From contig NZ_QMEU01000047.1 of the NCBI RefSeq assembly GCF_003284975.1, positions 1-34,713 of the forward strand: 34,713 nucleotides of DNA, in the 5' to 3' direction. A program made the position numbers and the translations under genes. Numbering within the stretch: position 1 is the first letter of the stretch; every line of letters starts with the position of its first letter. The stretch is from Mycobacterium colombiense. GTDB lineage: Bacteria; Actinomycetota; Actinomycetes; Mycobacteriales; Mycobacteriaceae. Under the pieces are notes generated by a model. It saw only the letters and a list, made by a program, of their open reading frames with translations, was not told the origin of the DNA and did not search any database. Positions 1 through 7,636 of the stretch are shown here, piece after piece.

Positions 1-1576
1 TACCGCCGGGCTCGCCCGGCGTCGCGGTCGGTTTGGGCGGCTCGGCCGGGGGCTTTTCGACCGGCGGTGGCTTGGATTCGGTGGGGCTGTGCGGCAGCGG
101 ACCGTCGGCGGGTGCGGGCGCCGGCTTGCCCGAGGGCCCCGGTTTCCCCTGGGGCGCTGGTGCCGGCTGGCCCGATTCCGGTGGCTTGGGAGGGGACGGG
201 GGAGCCTTGACCTCCGGTGGTTTGACCTCGGGCGGTTTGAGCTCGGGCGGCTTCTTCAAACCTCTCAGCGCGTCGGCAGCGCCGTGACCGACCTTTCCCA
301 GCTTGGAGAGAGGTCCACCGGGCAAGGCGAAGGTGGCCACGTCGAAGATCGATTTTCCGAGCGCTTCTGCGGGGTTTTTGGCCCACTCGTCCCAGTGAGT
401 GACGTCCTTGCCCACTGCCTTCCAGGATTCGGCGACACCGGGCCCGCCGTCGGGCCCCAATCCGACGAGAGGCAACTCCGCGGAGACCATGCCGTAGACG
501 TCTTTGGCGTAACCCACCGGATCGCTTTGCAGCCGGCTCGGGCTGAATTTCGCAAGCTGCTCGAGGAAGTCATACCCCTCAACGCCCACGCCTTTGAGGG
601 TCTGGCCCACCTGATTGAGCGCCCTACCCACCGGCGTCCCGTGCAGAAAGTGGTCCCACTCTTTGTCGGCCCAGTGGGCCATATCCTTCGCGGCGGTGGC
701 GGCCGCCGACATGGTGGCCTTGATCTGGTCGGCGAGCGTTTCGGCTTCCCGGGAAAAGTTGTCGACCACCGTTTTGATGTCGTCTGCGATTCTTTTGATC
801 TCGTCTTCGTCTTCGTCGGTGAGAAGGTCCCATACCTCTTTGATGCCGGTCAGCGGATCGCAGATGCGCGACAACAGGTCCAGGATCGCCGCGTGCACCT
901 TGTCGATCTTGGCCGCGTAGCTATTGAGTTGCGCCGCGATCGTCTGGCATTGGCCCGCAACGCTGATGGCGGCACCAGAGGCGTCGGTCAACGCCTTGTT
1001 GATGGCGGCGCCTTCCGGAATCTGTTGCGCCGCAACGGTGGCCATGGTGGCGCCGCCGGCCGCGAACTCGGTCGTCATGAAGGTGGCACCCGCGGTCGTC
1101 CATGCCGCGGCGGCGGCGCGTAGTTTAGCCGAATCGCCCGTGGGCCAGATCATTCCGATATAGGGCGCGACCCAACTCCAACCCGCCGGGGCGCTGCTTC
1201 CGGTTCCCACCGCGGATGGGGGATGAGACGCCGCGGTCAGCGGCGCGGTCACCGGCGGCGTCGGCAGAACTGCGGCGTGGCCCGTCACGTCCGACATCGC
1301 CTCGGCCAGCGCATAGTTGTGCGCCGACATCCGCACCCCGTCACCGATGCTGGCCAACCCATTGCGGGTGCTGGTCATCGCCTCGATCACCTTGGCCGCT
1401 GCGCCGTCGTACGCGCGGCCCAGCGCCGCACCCACCGGATCGTCACCGGCCATGCCCGCCGTGTCGGCCAACGCCGTGGTCAACGTCGAGATCAGCGAAC
1501 CCAGGGAAACGCCGGTGGTCAGGACCGTGGCACCGGCTCGGTCTAGGGCAGTCGGGTCACACGCCAGCGGCGCCAT
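1..1576 (-). CDS. cpnT: CpnT-like exported channel/toxin protein, N-terminal part (C-terminus beyond window)
   Basis: Reading the minus strand from ATG at 1576 gives 525 uninterrupted codons that run off the left edge. The product matches remembered M. tuberculosis CpnT (Rv3903c) closely. Shared stretches include MAPLA at the start, VRMSAHNY, VAPYIGMIWP, ICDPLTGIKEVW, DEDEI, WDEW, LPGGPLSKLG and GPLPHSPTESKPPP. The first roughly 430 residues correspond to the channel/export domain. From about residue 430 a proline/lysine/glutamate-rich linker begins with KPPE-type repeats. In CpnT such a linker leads to a C-terminal NAD glycohydrolase (TNT); here that part is outside the window, so the toxin type is unknown. 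The start lies 4 bases after the esxE stop, with no clear Shine-Dalgarno, suggesting coupled translation. Family identity is strong; toxin activity is inference. Confidence 0.9.
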   Translation of the reverse strand, partial: MAPLACDPTALDRAGATVLTTGVSLGSLISTLTTALADTAGMAGDDPVGAALGRAYDGAAAKVIEAMTSTRNGLASIGDGVRMSAHNYALAEAMSDVTGHAAVLPTPPVTAPLTAASHPPSAVGTGSSAPAGWSWVAPYIGMIWPTGDSAKLRAAAAAWTTAGATFMTTEFAAGGATMATVAAQQIPEGAAINKALTDASGAAISVAGQCQTIAAQLNSYAAKIDKVHAAILDLLSRICDPLTGIKEVWDLLTDEDEDEIKRIADDIKTVVDNFSREAETLADQIKATMSAAATAAKDMAHWADKEWDHFLHGTPVGRALNQVGQTLKGVGVEGYDFLEQLAKFSPSRLQSDPVGYAKDVYGMVSAELPLVGLGPDGGPGVAESWKAVGKDVTHWDEWAKNPAEALGKSIFDVATFALPGGPLSKLGKVGHGAADALRGLKKPPELKPPEVKPPEVKAPPSPPKPPESGQPAPAPQGKPGPSGKPAPAPADGPLPHSPTESKPPPVEKPPAEPPKPTATPGEPGG

Positions 1577-1580
1577 TCAG

Positions 1581-1871
1581 TCACGACCACATACCGAGAT
1601 TCGTCGACATCGCGCCGGTGTAGTTGCCGTGCGCGGTCGTGGCCACCTTCTCCAGTTGCGTCAGCGCCTGGCGCATCATCGCCTCGCCGCGAACCCAGTG
1701 CTGATGCGCCTGGGCGTGTGCCGCGGCGGCTTCGCCCGTCCACGCTGCGTGCAAACGCGTTACCCGCGAATCGATTTCGGCGATCATGTCTTCGGCATAG
1801 CGTTGGAACGCCGCCATCCGCTGCACTGCGTCGGCCAGCGCCTGCGGATCAACCCGAAACGCCTCAGCCAC
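1581..1871 (-). CDS. esxE: EsxE-like WXG100 protein
   Basis: This 96-residue protein starts at GTG 1871 and overlaps the end of esxF by 8 bases. It has the small helical hairpin layout of ESAT-6-like proteins, with a WTG turn motif at about residues 44-46. The C-terminus (ANYTGAM-like, then NLGMWS) is nearly identical to remembered EsxE (Rv3904c). In M. tuberculosis EsxE pairs with EsxF, and the pair is reported to be needed for export of CpnT across the outer membrane. The gene sits between esxF and cpnT in the same order as in M. tuberculosis, which supports the assignment. A longer upstream in-frame reading exists, but it overlaps esxF extensively and is unlikely to be used. Confidence 0.9.
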   Translation of the reverse strand: MAEAFRVDPQALADAVQRMAAFQRYAEDMIAEIDSRVTRLHAAWTGEAAAAHAQAHQHWVRGEAMMRQALTQLEKVATTAHGNYTGAMSTNLGMWS

Positions 1872-2172
1872 CGCGCACCCCGCGCTCCGCCTGGGCGGAT
1901 CCGGCCTCGTTGGCCTGATACGCCGCGCCGGCCTGGCCGACCAGATGCGCCAGCATCGACAGCCCGAGCTCAACCTCGCGGGCGCCTTTGTGCCACAGCT
2001 CCCACGCGGATCCGTACGCACTGCCGGCCACACCCTGCCAACCGCCCAGCAGCTGGCCCACCTGATCGTCGAGCTGGGACAGCTGGGCCGAAAGCTGCTC
2101 GGCCGCACCGCTGAGCGAGGCGGCGGCAGCCTGCATCACGACAGGATCGACCCGCAGTGTTTCGTCGGCCAT
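1864..2172 (-). CDS. esxF: EsxF-like WXG100 protein
   Basis: This 102-residue protein starts with MADETLRVDP at ATG 2172. A WQG motif lies in the turn (LLGGWQG), followed by AYGSAWELWH, all shared with remembered EsxF (Rv3905c). Near the C-terminus YQANE fits the YxxxD/E general secretion signal of type VII substrates. It is the first gene of the esxF-esxE-cpnT operon and the natural partner of EsxE. No Shine-Dalgarno precedes the ATG. A TATGTT hexamer ends 6 bases before it, so the mRNA may be leaderless. The upstream in-frame extension (MGPSTWRYVPT) lacks family similarity and was not chosen. Confidence 0.92.
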   Translation of the reverse strand: MADETLRVDPVVMQAAAASLSGAAEQLSAQLSQLDDQVGQLLGGWQGVAGSAYGSAWELWHKGAREVELGLSMLAHLVGQAGAAYQANEAGSAQAERGVRGG

Positions 2173-2178
2173 AGTCGG

Positions 2179-2184
2179 AACATA
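2179..2184 (-). promoter_or_regulatory. Candidate -10 element of a leaderless esxF promoter
   Basis: On the minus strand the hexamer TATGTT (TANNNT type) is followed by 6 bases and then the esxF ATG. This is the spacing expected when transcription starts at the first base of the start codon, a common arrangement in mycobacteria. No ribosome-binding site is visible, which agrees with it. Confidence 0.45.
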
Positions 2185-2231
2185 ACGCCAGGTAGATGGC
2201 CCCACAAGTCACCGATGCCACACTGGTGCCC

Positions 2232-2501
2232 ATGAGTGAGGCGACCGGCCGGCGACAGGTGGAGCTGTTGACCCGCGACGGGTGTGCCATCTGCGAGCGG
2301 GTGCACGACCGGTTGGTCGAATTGGCCGCCGAGTTGGGCTTCGAGTTGTCGATGACCGACGTCGACGCGGCCGCCGCGGCGGGCGATCCCGCGCTGCGGG
2401 CCGAGTTCGGCGACCGGCTCCCGGTGATCCTGCTCGACGGCCGCGAACACAGCTACTGGGAGATCGACGAGCCGCGGCTGCGGGCCGATCTCGGCCGCTG
2501 A
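2232..2501 (+). CDS. Glutaredoxin-like thiol protein (Rv0508 family)
   Basis: This 89-residue protein begins MSEATGRRQVELL at ATG 2232. It has a thioredoxin-fold start (VELLTRDGC) with a CxxC pair, CAIC, at about residues 16-19. Then come a helix and the beta-strand/cis-proline region LPVILLDG. The size and sequence fit the glutaredoxin-like DUF836 family, and it matches remembered Rv0508 immediately upstream of hemA. The likely role is a small cytoplasmic thiol-disulfide protein; the partner is unknown. ATG 2232 was preferred to the earlier in-frame ATG at 2196 because similarity begins there. It is transcribed divergently from esxF with only 59 bases between them. Confidence 0.88.
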   Translation: MSEATGRRQVELLTRDGCAICERVHDRLVELAAELGFELSMTDVDAAAAAGDPALRAEFGDRLPVILLDGREHSYWEIDEPRLRADLGR

Positions 2502-2542
2502 CCGGTCAGCCGCCGCCCGCCCGGTCGGCGCCGGACAATTAT

Positions 2543-2572
2543 TTGGTAGCCCAGCTGATAAACGTTTACCGT
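2543..2572 (+). promoter_or_regulatory. Candidate hemA promoter with palindromic operator
   Basis: TTGGTA (2543-2548) and TACCGT (2567-2572) are separated by 18 bases and resemble sigma-A -35 and -10 elements. The perfect 10-base palindrome TAAACGTTTA (2559-2568) lies in the spacer and touches the -10. That is a position where a repressor would block transcription of hemA, which starts at 2627. The binding protein is unknown. Confidence 0.4.
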
Positions 2573-2626
2573 GGACAGCAGTTCAGTTACTGGAAGAAGC
2601 AAGGGAGCTGGCCAGGTGATGCTGCC

Positions 2627-3997
2627 GTGAGCGTCTTGCTCTTCGGGGTTTCGCACCGCAGTGCGCCGGTCTCCGTCCTGGAACAACTCAGCATCGACGA
2701 GGCCGATCAGGGCAAGATCGTCGACCGGGTGTTGCAGTCGCCGCTGGTGACCGAGGCGATGGTGCTGTCTACATGCAACCGGGTCGAGGTCTACGCGGTG
2801 GTCGACGCGTTCCACGGCGGGTTGGCCGTGATCGGGCAGGTGCTGTCGGAACAGTCCGGCATGTCGATGGCCGACCTCACCAAATACGCCTACGTCCGGT
2901 ACAGCGAGGCCGCCGTCGAGCACCTGTTCGCGGTCGCCAGCGGCCTGGATTCCGCGGTGATCGGCGAGCAGCAGGTGCTCGGCCAGGTCCGTCGCGCCTA
3001 CGCCGACGCCGAGACCAATCGCACCGTCGGCCGGGTCCTGCACGAGCTGGCCCAGCGGGCCCTCTCGGTGGGCAAGCGGGTGCACTCCGAAACCGCCATC
3101 GACGCCGCCGGCGCCTCGGTGGTGTCGGTCGCCCTGAACATGGCCGAGCGCCGGCTGGGCGGGCTGTCCGGTAGGTCGGCGGTCCTGGTCGGCGCCGGAG
3201 CGATGGGCGCCCTGGCCGCGGCGCACCTGTCCCGGGCCGGCATCGGGCATGTGCACGTGGTCAACCGCTCGCTGTCCCGGGCCCAGCGCCTGGTCCGCAA
3301 GATTCGCGACACCGGGGTGCCGGCCGACGCCCTGCCGTTGGACCGGCTGGCCGACACCTTGGCAGGCGCCGACGTCGTCGTCAGCTGTACCGGGGCGGTG
3401 ACCCCGGTGATCTCGCTGGCCGACGTGCACCACGCCCTGGCCGCCGCGCACCGCGACGAAGAGGCCAGCCCCCTGGTGATCTGCGACCTCGGCATGCCGC
3501 GCGACGTCGACCCGGCGGTGGCCGGCCTGCCCGGCGTCTGGGTCGTCGACGTGGACCGCGTCCAGCACGAGCCCTCGGCCCACGCCGCGGCCGCAGACGT
3601 CGACGCCGCCCGCAACATCGTCGCCACCGAAGTTGCTGCCTATCTCGCCGGCCAGCGGATGGCCGAGGTCACGCCGACGGTCACCGCGTTGCGTCAGCGC
3701 GCCGCCGACGTGGTCGAAGCGGAGCTGCTGCGCCTCGATAACCGGTTGCCCGGGCTCGAGAGTGCCCAGCGCGAAGAGGTGGCCCGGACCGTGCGGCGGG
3801 TGGTGGACAAGCTGCTCCACGCGCCGACCGTGCGGATCAAACAACTCGCCAGCGCGCCCGGCGGCGACAGCTACGCCGAGGCCCTGCGCGAACTCTTCGA
3901 ACTCGACCAGACCGCCGTCGATGCCGTGGCCGCGGGCGAATTGCCGGTCATCGCAAGCGGATTCGACGCGGGAACCCCGCAGCAAACCGCCGAGTAG
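2627..3997 (+). CDS. hemA: Glutamyl-tRNA reductase
   Basis: HemA reduces glutamyl-tRNA(Glu) to glutamate-1-semialdehyde with NADPH, the first committed step of C5-pathway tetrapyrrole synthesis. The 456-residue protein carries the catalytic Cys50 in STCNRVE. The conserved block GLDSAVIGEQQVLGQV is at about 106-121 and the NADPH-binding loop GAGAMG at 189-194. The C-terminal helical dimerisation domain includes VVDKLLHAPT. GTG 2627 was chosen because family similarity begins with SVLLFGVSHRSAP and AGGTGA lies 6 bases upstream. It is followed 13 bases later by hemC, so hemACDB form one operon. The product supplies HemL, encoded 22 kb away in this window. Confidence 0.98.
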   Translation: MSVLLFGVSHRSAPVSVLEQLSIDEADQGKIVDRVLQSPLVTEAMVLSTCNRVEVYAVVDAFHGGLAVIGQVLSEQSGMSMADLTKYAYVRYSEAAVEHLFAVASGLDSAVIGEQQVLGQVRRAYADAETNRTVGRVLHELAQRALSVGKRVHSETAIDAAGASVVSVALNMAERRLGGLSGRSAVLVGAGAMGALAAAHLSRAGIGHVHVVNRSLSRAQRLVRKIRDTGVPADALPLDRLADTLAGADVVVSCTGAVTPVISLADVHHALAAAHRDEEASPLVICDLGMPRDVDPAVAGLPGVWVVDVDRVQHEPSAHAAAADVDAARNIVATEVAAYLAGQRMAEVTPTVTALRQRAADVVEAELLRLDNRLPGLESAQREEVARTVRRVVDKLLHAPTVRIKQLASAPGGDSYAEALRELFELDQTAVDAVAAGELPVIASGFDAGTPQQTAE

Positions 3998-4010
3998 CCG
4001 ATTGGCGAAC

Positions 4011-4958
4011 GTGATCCGGATAGGCACGCGGGGCAGCCTGTTGGCCACCACCCAGGCCGGAACGGTCCGAGATGCTTTGATCGCGCTGGGACACCCGGCG
4101 GAGCTGGTGACCATCACCACCGCCGGGGACCGGTCGTCGGCGCCCATCGAAGACCTCGGCGTCGGTGTCTTCACCACCGCCCTGCGCGAGGCCATGGAAG
4201 AGGGCCGTGTCGACGCCGCCGTGCACTCCCACAAGGACCTGCCCACCGCCGAGGATCCGAGGTTTGCTCTGGCGGCCATACCGATGCGCAACGACCCGCG
4301 CGACGCGGTGGTAGCGCGCGACGGGTTGGTGCTCGCGGAGTTGCCGGCCGGTTCGCTGGTGGGCACCTCGTCGCCGCGGCGGGCCGCGCAGCTTAGAGCA
4401 TTGGGTCTCGGTTTGGAAATCCGCCCCCTACGAGGCAACCTAGATACCAGGTTGAACAGGGTAAGCAGTGGTGATCTCGACGCGATCGTGGTAGCCCGGG
4501 CGGGACTGGCCCGGATCGGTCGCCTCGACGATGTCACCGAGACGCTAGAGCCGGTGCAGATGTTGCCAGCACCGGCTCAGGGCGCGCTCGCCGTCGAATG
4601 CCGTGCCGGCGATAGCCGGTTAGCGGCGGTGCTGGCGGAACTGGACGACGCCGACACGAGGGCGTCGGTCACTGCGGAGCGAACCCTGCTGGCCGAACTG
4701 GAGGCCGGTTGCTCCGCACCGGTGGGCGCGATCGCAGAAGTGGTCGAGTCCATCGATGAGGAAGGCCGGATCTTCGAAGAGCTGTCGTTGCGCGGTTGCG
4801 TGGCGGCGCTGGACGGGTCTGATGTGATCCGCGCGTCCGGTATCGGCAGTCCCGGTCGGGCACGAGAGCTTGGGCTCTCGGTGGCCGCGGAGCTGTTCGA
4901 GCTGGGCGCCCGAGAACTGATGAGCGGCGCGCGGCAAGACCCGACGCGAGGAAAATAA
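4011..4958 (+). CDS. hemC: Porphobilinogen deaminase (hydroxymethylbilane synthase)
   Basis: HemC joins four porphobilinogen molecules into hydroxymethylbilane on a covalent dipyrromethane primer. The 315-residue protein begins MIRIGTRGS. The catalytic aspartate lies in HSHKDLPT (Asp76), the substrate-binding arginines in SSPRRAAQLRA and RGNLDTRL, and the primer-attachment cysteine in LEAGCSAP (Cys234). Length fits the family, with a slight C-terminal extension. GTG 4011 is favoured because the family N-terminus starts there. TTG 4002 would add three residues and cannot be excluded; neither has a convincing Shine-Dalgarno. It lies between hemA and hemD in the heme operon. Confidence 0.97.
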   Translation: MIRIGTRGSLLATTQAGTVRDALIALGHPAELVTITTAGDRSSAPIEDLGVGVFTTALREAMEEGRVDAAVHSHKDLPTAEDPRFALAAIPMRNDPRDAVVARDGLVLAELPAGSLVGTSSPRRAAQLRALGLGLEIRPLRGNLDTRLNRVSSGDLDAIVVARAGLARIGRLDDVTETLEPVQMLPAPAQGALAVECRAGDSRLAAVLAELDDADTRASVTAERTLLAELEAGCSAPVGAIAEVVESIDEEGRIFEELSLRGCVAALDGSDVIRASGIGSPGRARELGLSVAAELFELGARELMSGARQDPTRGK

Positions 4959-4981
4959 AAGCGAGTTACGTGGGAGCGACA

Positions 4982-6643
4982 ATGACGACGCGAGGGCGTA
5001 AGCCGACACCCGGCCGCATCACGTACGTGGGCTCCGGCCCGGGTGACCCGGGATTGCTGACGACCCGGGCCGCCACGGTGCTGGCGAACGCCGCCCTGGT
5101 GTTCACCGACCCCGACGTGCCCGAGCCGGTGCTGGCCCTGATCGGCAAAGACCTGCCGCCGGTTTCCGGCCCGGCTCCGGCGGAGCCGGTCGCCTCCACC
5201 GGCGACGGCGGATCCGAGCCGACCAAGGCGCAGCCGGCGGTGATCTCCGGTGGTCCCGACATCCGCCCGGCGCTGGGTGATCCCGCCGAGGTGGCCAAGA
5301 CGCTGACCACCGAGGCCCGCACCGGCGTGGACGTGGTGCGGCTGGTGGCCGGCGACCCGCTGACGGTCGACGCGGTCATCACCGAGGTGAACGCCGTCGC
5401 GCGCAGCCACCTGCACATCGAGATCGTGCCGGGGCTGGCCCCCAGTGATGCCGTGCCGACGTATGCGGGGCTGCCGCTGGGCTCTTCGCACACCGTGGCC
5501 GACGTGCGCGACCCACAGGTGGATTGGGAGGCGCTGGCCGCCGCGCCCGGTCCGCTGATCCTGCAGGCCACGTCGTCGCACCTGGCCGACGCGGCACGCA
5601 CCCTGATCGAGCACGAGCTCGCCGAGAACACCCCGTGCGTGGTGACCGCGCACGGCACCACCTGCCAGCAGCGTTCGATCGAGACCACGCTGCACGGCCT
5701 GACCGACTCGGCGGTGCTGGGCGGCACCGACCCCGCCGGTCCGCTGACCGGACCGCTGGTGGTGACCATCGGCAAGACGGTGGCCAGCCGGGCCAAGCTG
5801 AACTGGTGGGAGAGCCGCGCGCTGTACGGCTGGACCGTGCTGGTGCCGCGCACCAAGGACCAGGCCGGCGAGATGAGCGAACGCCTGACGTCCTACGGCG
5901 CGCTGCCCATCGAGGTACCGACCATTGCCGTCGAGCCGCCGCGCAGCCCCGCTCAGATGGAAAGGGCCGTCAAGGGATTGGTCGACGGCCGCTTCCAGTG
6001 GGTGGTGTTCACCTCCACCAACGCGGTGCGCGCGGTGTGGGAGAAGTTCGGCGAGTTCGGTCTGGACGCGCGCGCGTTCTCCGGAGTGAAGATCGCGTGT
6101 GTGGGCGAATCGACCGCCGACCGGGTGCGGGCGTTCGGGATCAGCCCGGAGCTGGTACCGGCCGGTGAGCAGTCCTCGCTGGGCCTGCTCGACGACTTCC
6201 CGCCCTACGACAGCATTTTCGACCCGGTCAACCGGGTCCTGCTGCCGCGTGCGGACATCGCCACCGAGACGCTGGCCGAGGGCCTGCGCGAACGTGGTTG
6301 GGAGATCGAGGATGTCACCGCCTACCGGACGGTGCGGGCCGCCCCGCCACCGGCGGAGACGCGAGAGATGATCAAGACCGGTGGTTTCGACGCCGTGTGC
6401 TTCACGTCCAGCTCCACGGTGCGCAATCTGGTCGGCATCGCCGGCAAGCCGCACGCCCGGACGATCATCGCCTGCATCGGTCCCAAAACCGCAGAGACCG
6501 CAGCCGAATTCGGTCTGCGGGTGGATGTCCAGCCCGAGACCGCCGCGGTTGGTCCGTTGGTCGACGCGCTGGCCGAACACGCCGCGCGGTTGCGCGCCGA
6601 GGGTGCGCTGCCGCCGCCGCGCAAAAAGAGCCGCAGGCGCTAG
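4982..6643 (+). CDS. hemD: Fused uroporphyrinogen-III methyltransferase-like / uroporphyrinogen-III synthase
   Basis: This 553-residue fusion has an N-terminal tetrapyrrole (corrin/porphyrin) methylase domain, with the SAM-binding VGSGPGDPGLLT at about 16-27 and VRLVAGDPL further on. From about residue 275 a HemD domain follows, containing WTVLVPRTKDQA, FTSTNAVRA, CFTSSSTVRN and IGPKTAETA. HemD closes and inverts the D ring of hydroxymethylbilane to give uroporphyrinogen III. The methylase half may send product toward siroheme/cobalamin precursors, but activity is not provable here. Between the first motif and the next block is a low-complexity Pro/Ala/Gly linker at about 55-90. ATG 4982 has GGGAG just upstream. 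The same fusion is known as Rv0511. The stop overlaps hemB by one base. Confidence 0.96.
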   Translation: MTTRGRKPTPGRITYVGSGPGDPGLLTTRAATVLANAALVFTDPDVPEPVLALIGKDLPPVSGPAPAEPVASTGDGGSEPTKAQPAVISGGPDIRPALGDPAEVAKTLTTEARTGVDVVRLVAGDPLTVDAVITEVNAVARSHLHIEIVPGLAPSDAVPTYAGLPLGSSHTVADVRDPQVDWEALAAAPGPLILQATSSHLADAARTLIEHELAENTPCVVTAHGTTCQQRSIETTLHGLTDSAVLGGTDPAGPLTGPLVVTIGKTVASRAKLNWWESRALYGWTVLVPRTKDQAGEMSERLTSYGALPIEVPTIAVEPPRSPAQMERAVKGLVDGRFQWVVFTSTNAVRAVWEKFGEFGLDARAFSGVKIACVGESTADRVRAFGISPELVPAGEQSSLGLLDDFPPYDSIFDPVNRVLLPRADIATETLAEGLRERGWEIEDVTAYRTVRAAPPPAETREMIKTGGFDAVCFTSSSTVRNLVGIAGKPHARTIIACIGPKTAETAAEFGLRVDVQPETAAVGPLVDALAEHAARLRAEGALPPPRKKSRRR

Positions 6644-7623
6644 TGTCCTACCCGCGGCAGCGCCCGCGTCGGCTTCGCACCACCCCGGCATTGCGCCGTC
6701 TGGTGGCGCAAACCTCCTTGGAGCCAAGGCATTTGGTGCTGCCGATGTTCGTCGCCGACGGCATCGACGAACCCCGGCCGATCACGTCTATGCCGGGGGT
6801 GGTGCAGCACACCCGTGATTCGTTGCGCAGCGCGGCCGCCAGTGCTGTCGCCGCCGGGGTGGGCGGGTTGATGCTGTTCGGCGTGCCTCGCGACGCGGAC
6901 AAGGATTCGGTCGGTTCGGCCGGGACCGACGCCGACGGGATCCTCAACGTCGCGCTGCGAGACCTGGCCAAGGACCTCGGCGAGGCCACCGTGCTGATGG
7001 CCGACACCTGCCTGGATGAGTTCACCGACCACGGGCACTGCGGCGTCCTGGACGGCCGGGGCCGGGTCGACAACGACGCCACCGTCGCCCGGTACGTGGA
7101 ACTCGCTGTGGCGCAAGCTGAGTCGGGCGCTCACGTGGTGGGGCCGAGCGGCATGATGGACGGGCAGGTGGGCGCGATCCGCGACGGGTTGGACGCCGCC
7201 GGCTTCACCGACGTGGCGATCCTGGCGTACGCCGCCAAGTTCGCCTCGGTGTTCTACGGCCCGTTTCGTGAGGCGGTCAGCTCCAGTCTGTCCGGCGACC
7301 GGCGCACCTATCAACAGGAGGCGGGCAATGCCCGGGAAGCGCTGCGCGAGATCGAGCTCGACCTCGACGAAGGCGCCGACATCGTGATGATCAAGCCGGC
7401 CATGAGTTACCTCGACGTGGTCGCCGCCGCGGCGGACGTCTCGCCCGTTCCCGTCGCCGCCTACCAGGTGTCGGGGGAGTACGCGATGATTTGCGCCGCA
7501 GCCGCGAACAATTGGATCGACGAGCGCGCCGCGGCGCTGGAGTCACTGACCAGCATCCGGCGCGCCGGAGCCGATATCGTGCTCACGTATTGGGCCGCGG
7601 ATGCGGCAGGGTGGCTCTCGTGA
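6643..7623 (+). CDS. hemB: Delta-aminolevulinic acid dehydratase (porphobilinogen synthase)
   Basis: HemB condenses two 5-aminolevulinate molecules into porphobilinogen. The 326-residue protein starts at GTG 6643 within TAGTG, sharing a base with the hemD stop. Both Schiff-base lysines are visible: Lys199 in ILAYAAKF and Lys251 in IVMIKPAM. The metal-site segment is DTCLDEFTDHGHCG, in which the middle cysteine of the three-Cys zinc motif is Asp, so a classical catalytic zinc site is incomplete. The allosteric/active-site segments VGPSGMMDGQV and VAAYQVSGEYAM are intact. It works after HemL and before HemC. Upstream in-frame starts overlap hemD deeply and were rejected. Confidence 0.98.
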   Translation: MSYPRQRPRRLRTTPALRRLVAQTSLEPRHLVLPMFVADGIDEPRPITSMPGVVQHTRDSLRSAAASAVAAGVGGLMLFGVPRDADKDSVGSAGTDADGILNVALRDLAKDLGEATVLMADTCLDEFTDHGHCGVLDGRGRVDNDATVARYVELAVAQAESGAHVVGPSGMMDGQVGAIRDGLDAAGFTDVAILAYAAKFASVFYGPFREAVSSSLSGDRRTYQQEAGNAREALREIELDLDEGADIVMIKPAMSYLDVVAAAADVSPVPVAAYQVSGEYAMICAAAANNWIDERAAALESLTSIRRAGADIVLTYWAADAAGWLS

Positions 7624-7636
7624 GATGGGGCTTGCG

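Noticed and set aside
89..1123. Long plus-strand open frame of 344 codons
   Set aside because: It is the antisense shadow of the cpnT-like gene. The minus frame matches CpnT residue by residue; the plus frame is arginine/glycine-rich without any family.
2540..2575. Rex (redox repressor) binding site upstream of hemA
   Set aside because: The palindrome TAAACGTTTA lacks the TGTGAA/TTCACA arms expected of Rex sites; only an unassigned operator is claimed.
2453..4537. Minus-strand open frame of 694 codons across hemA/hemC
   Set aside because: It is the reverse of well-identified hemA and hemC; such long antisense frames are usual in high-G+C DNA.
4577..6727. Minus-strand open frame of 716 codons across hemC/hemD
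   Set aside because: Shadow of hemC, hemD and hemB; no motifs and His/Arg/Gly-biased composition.
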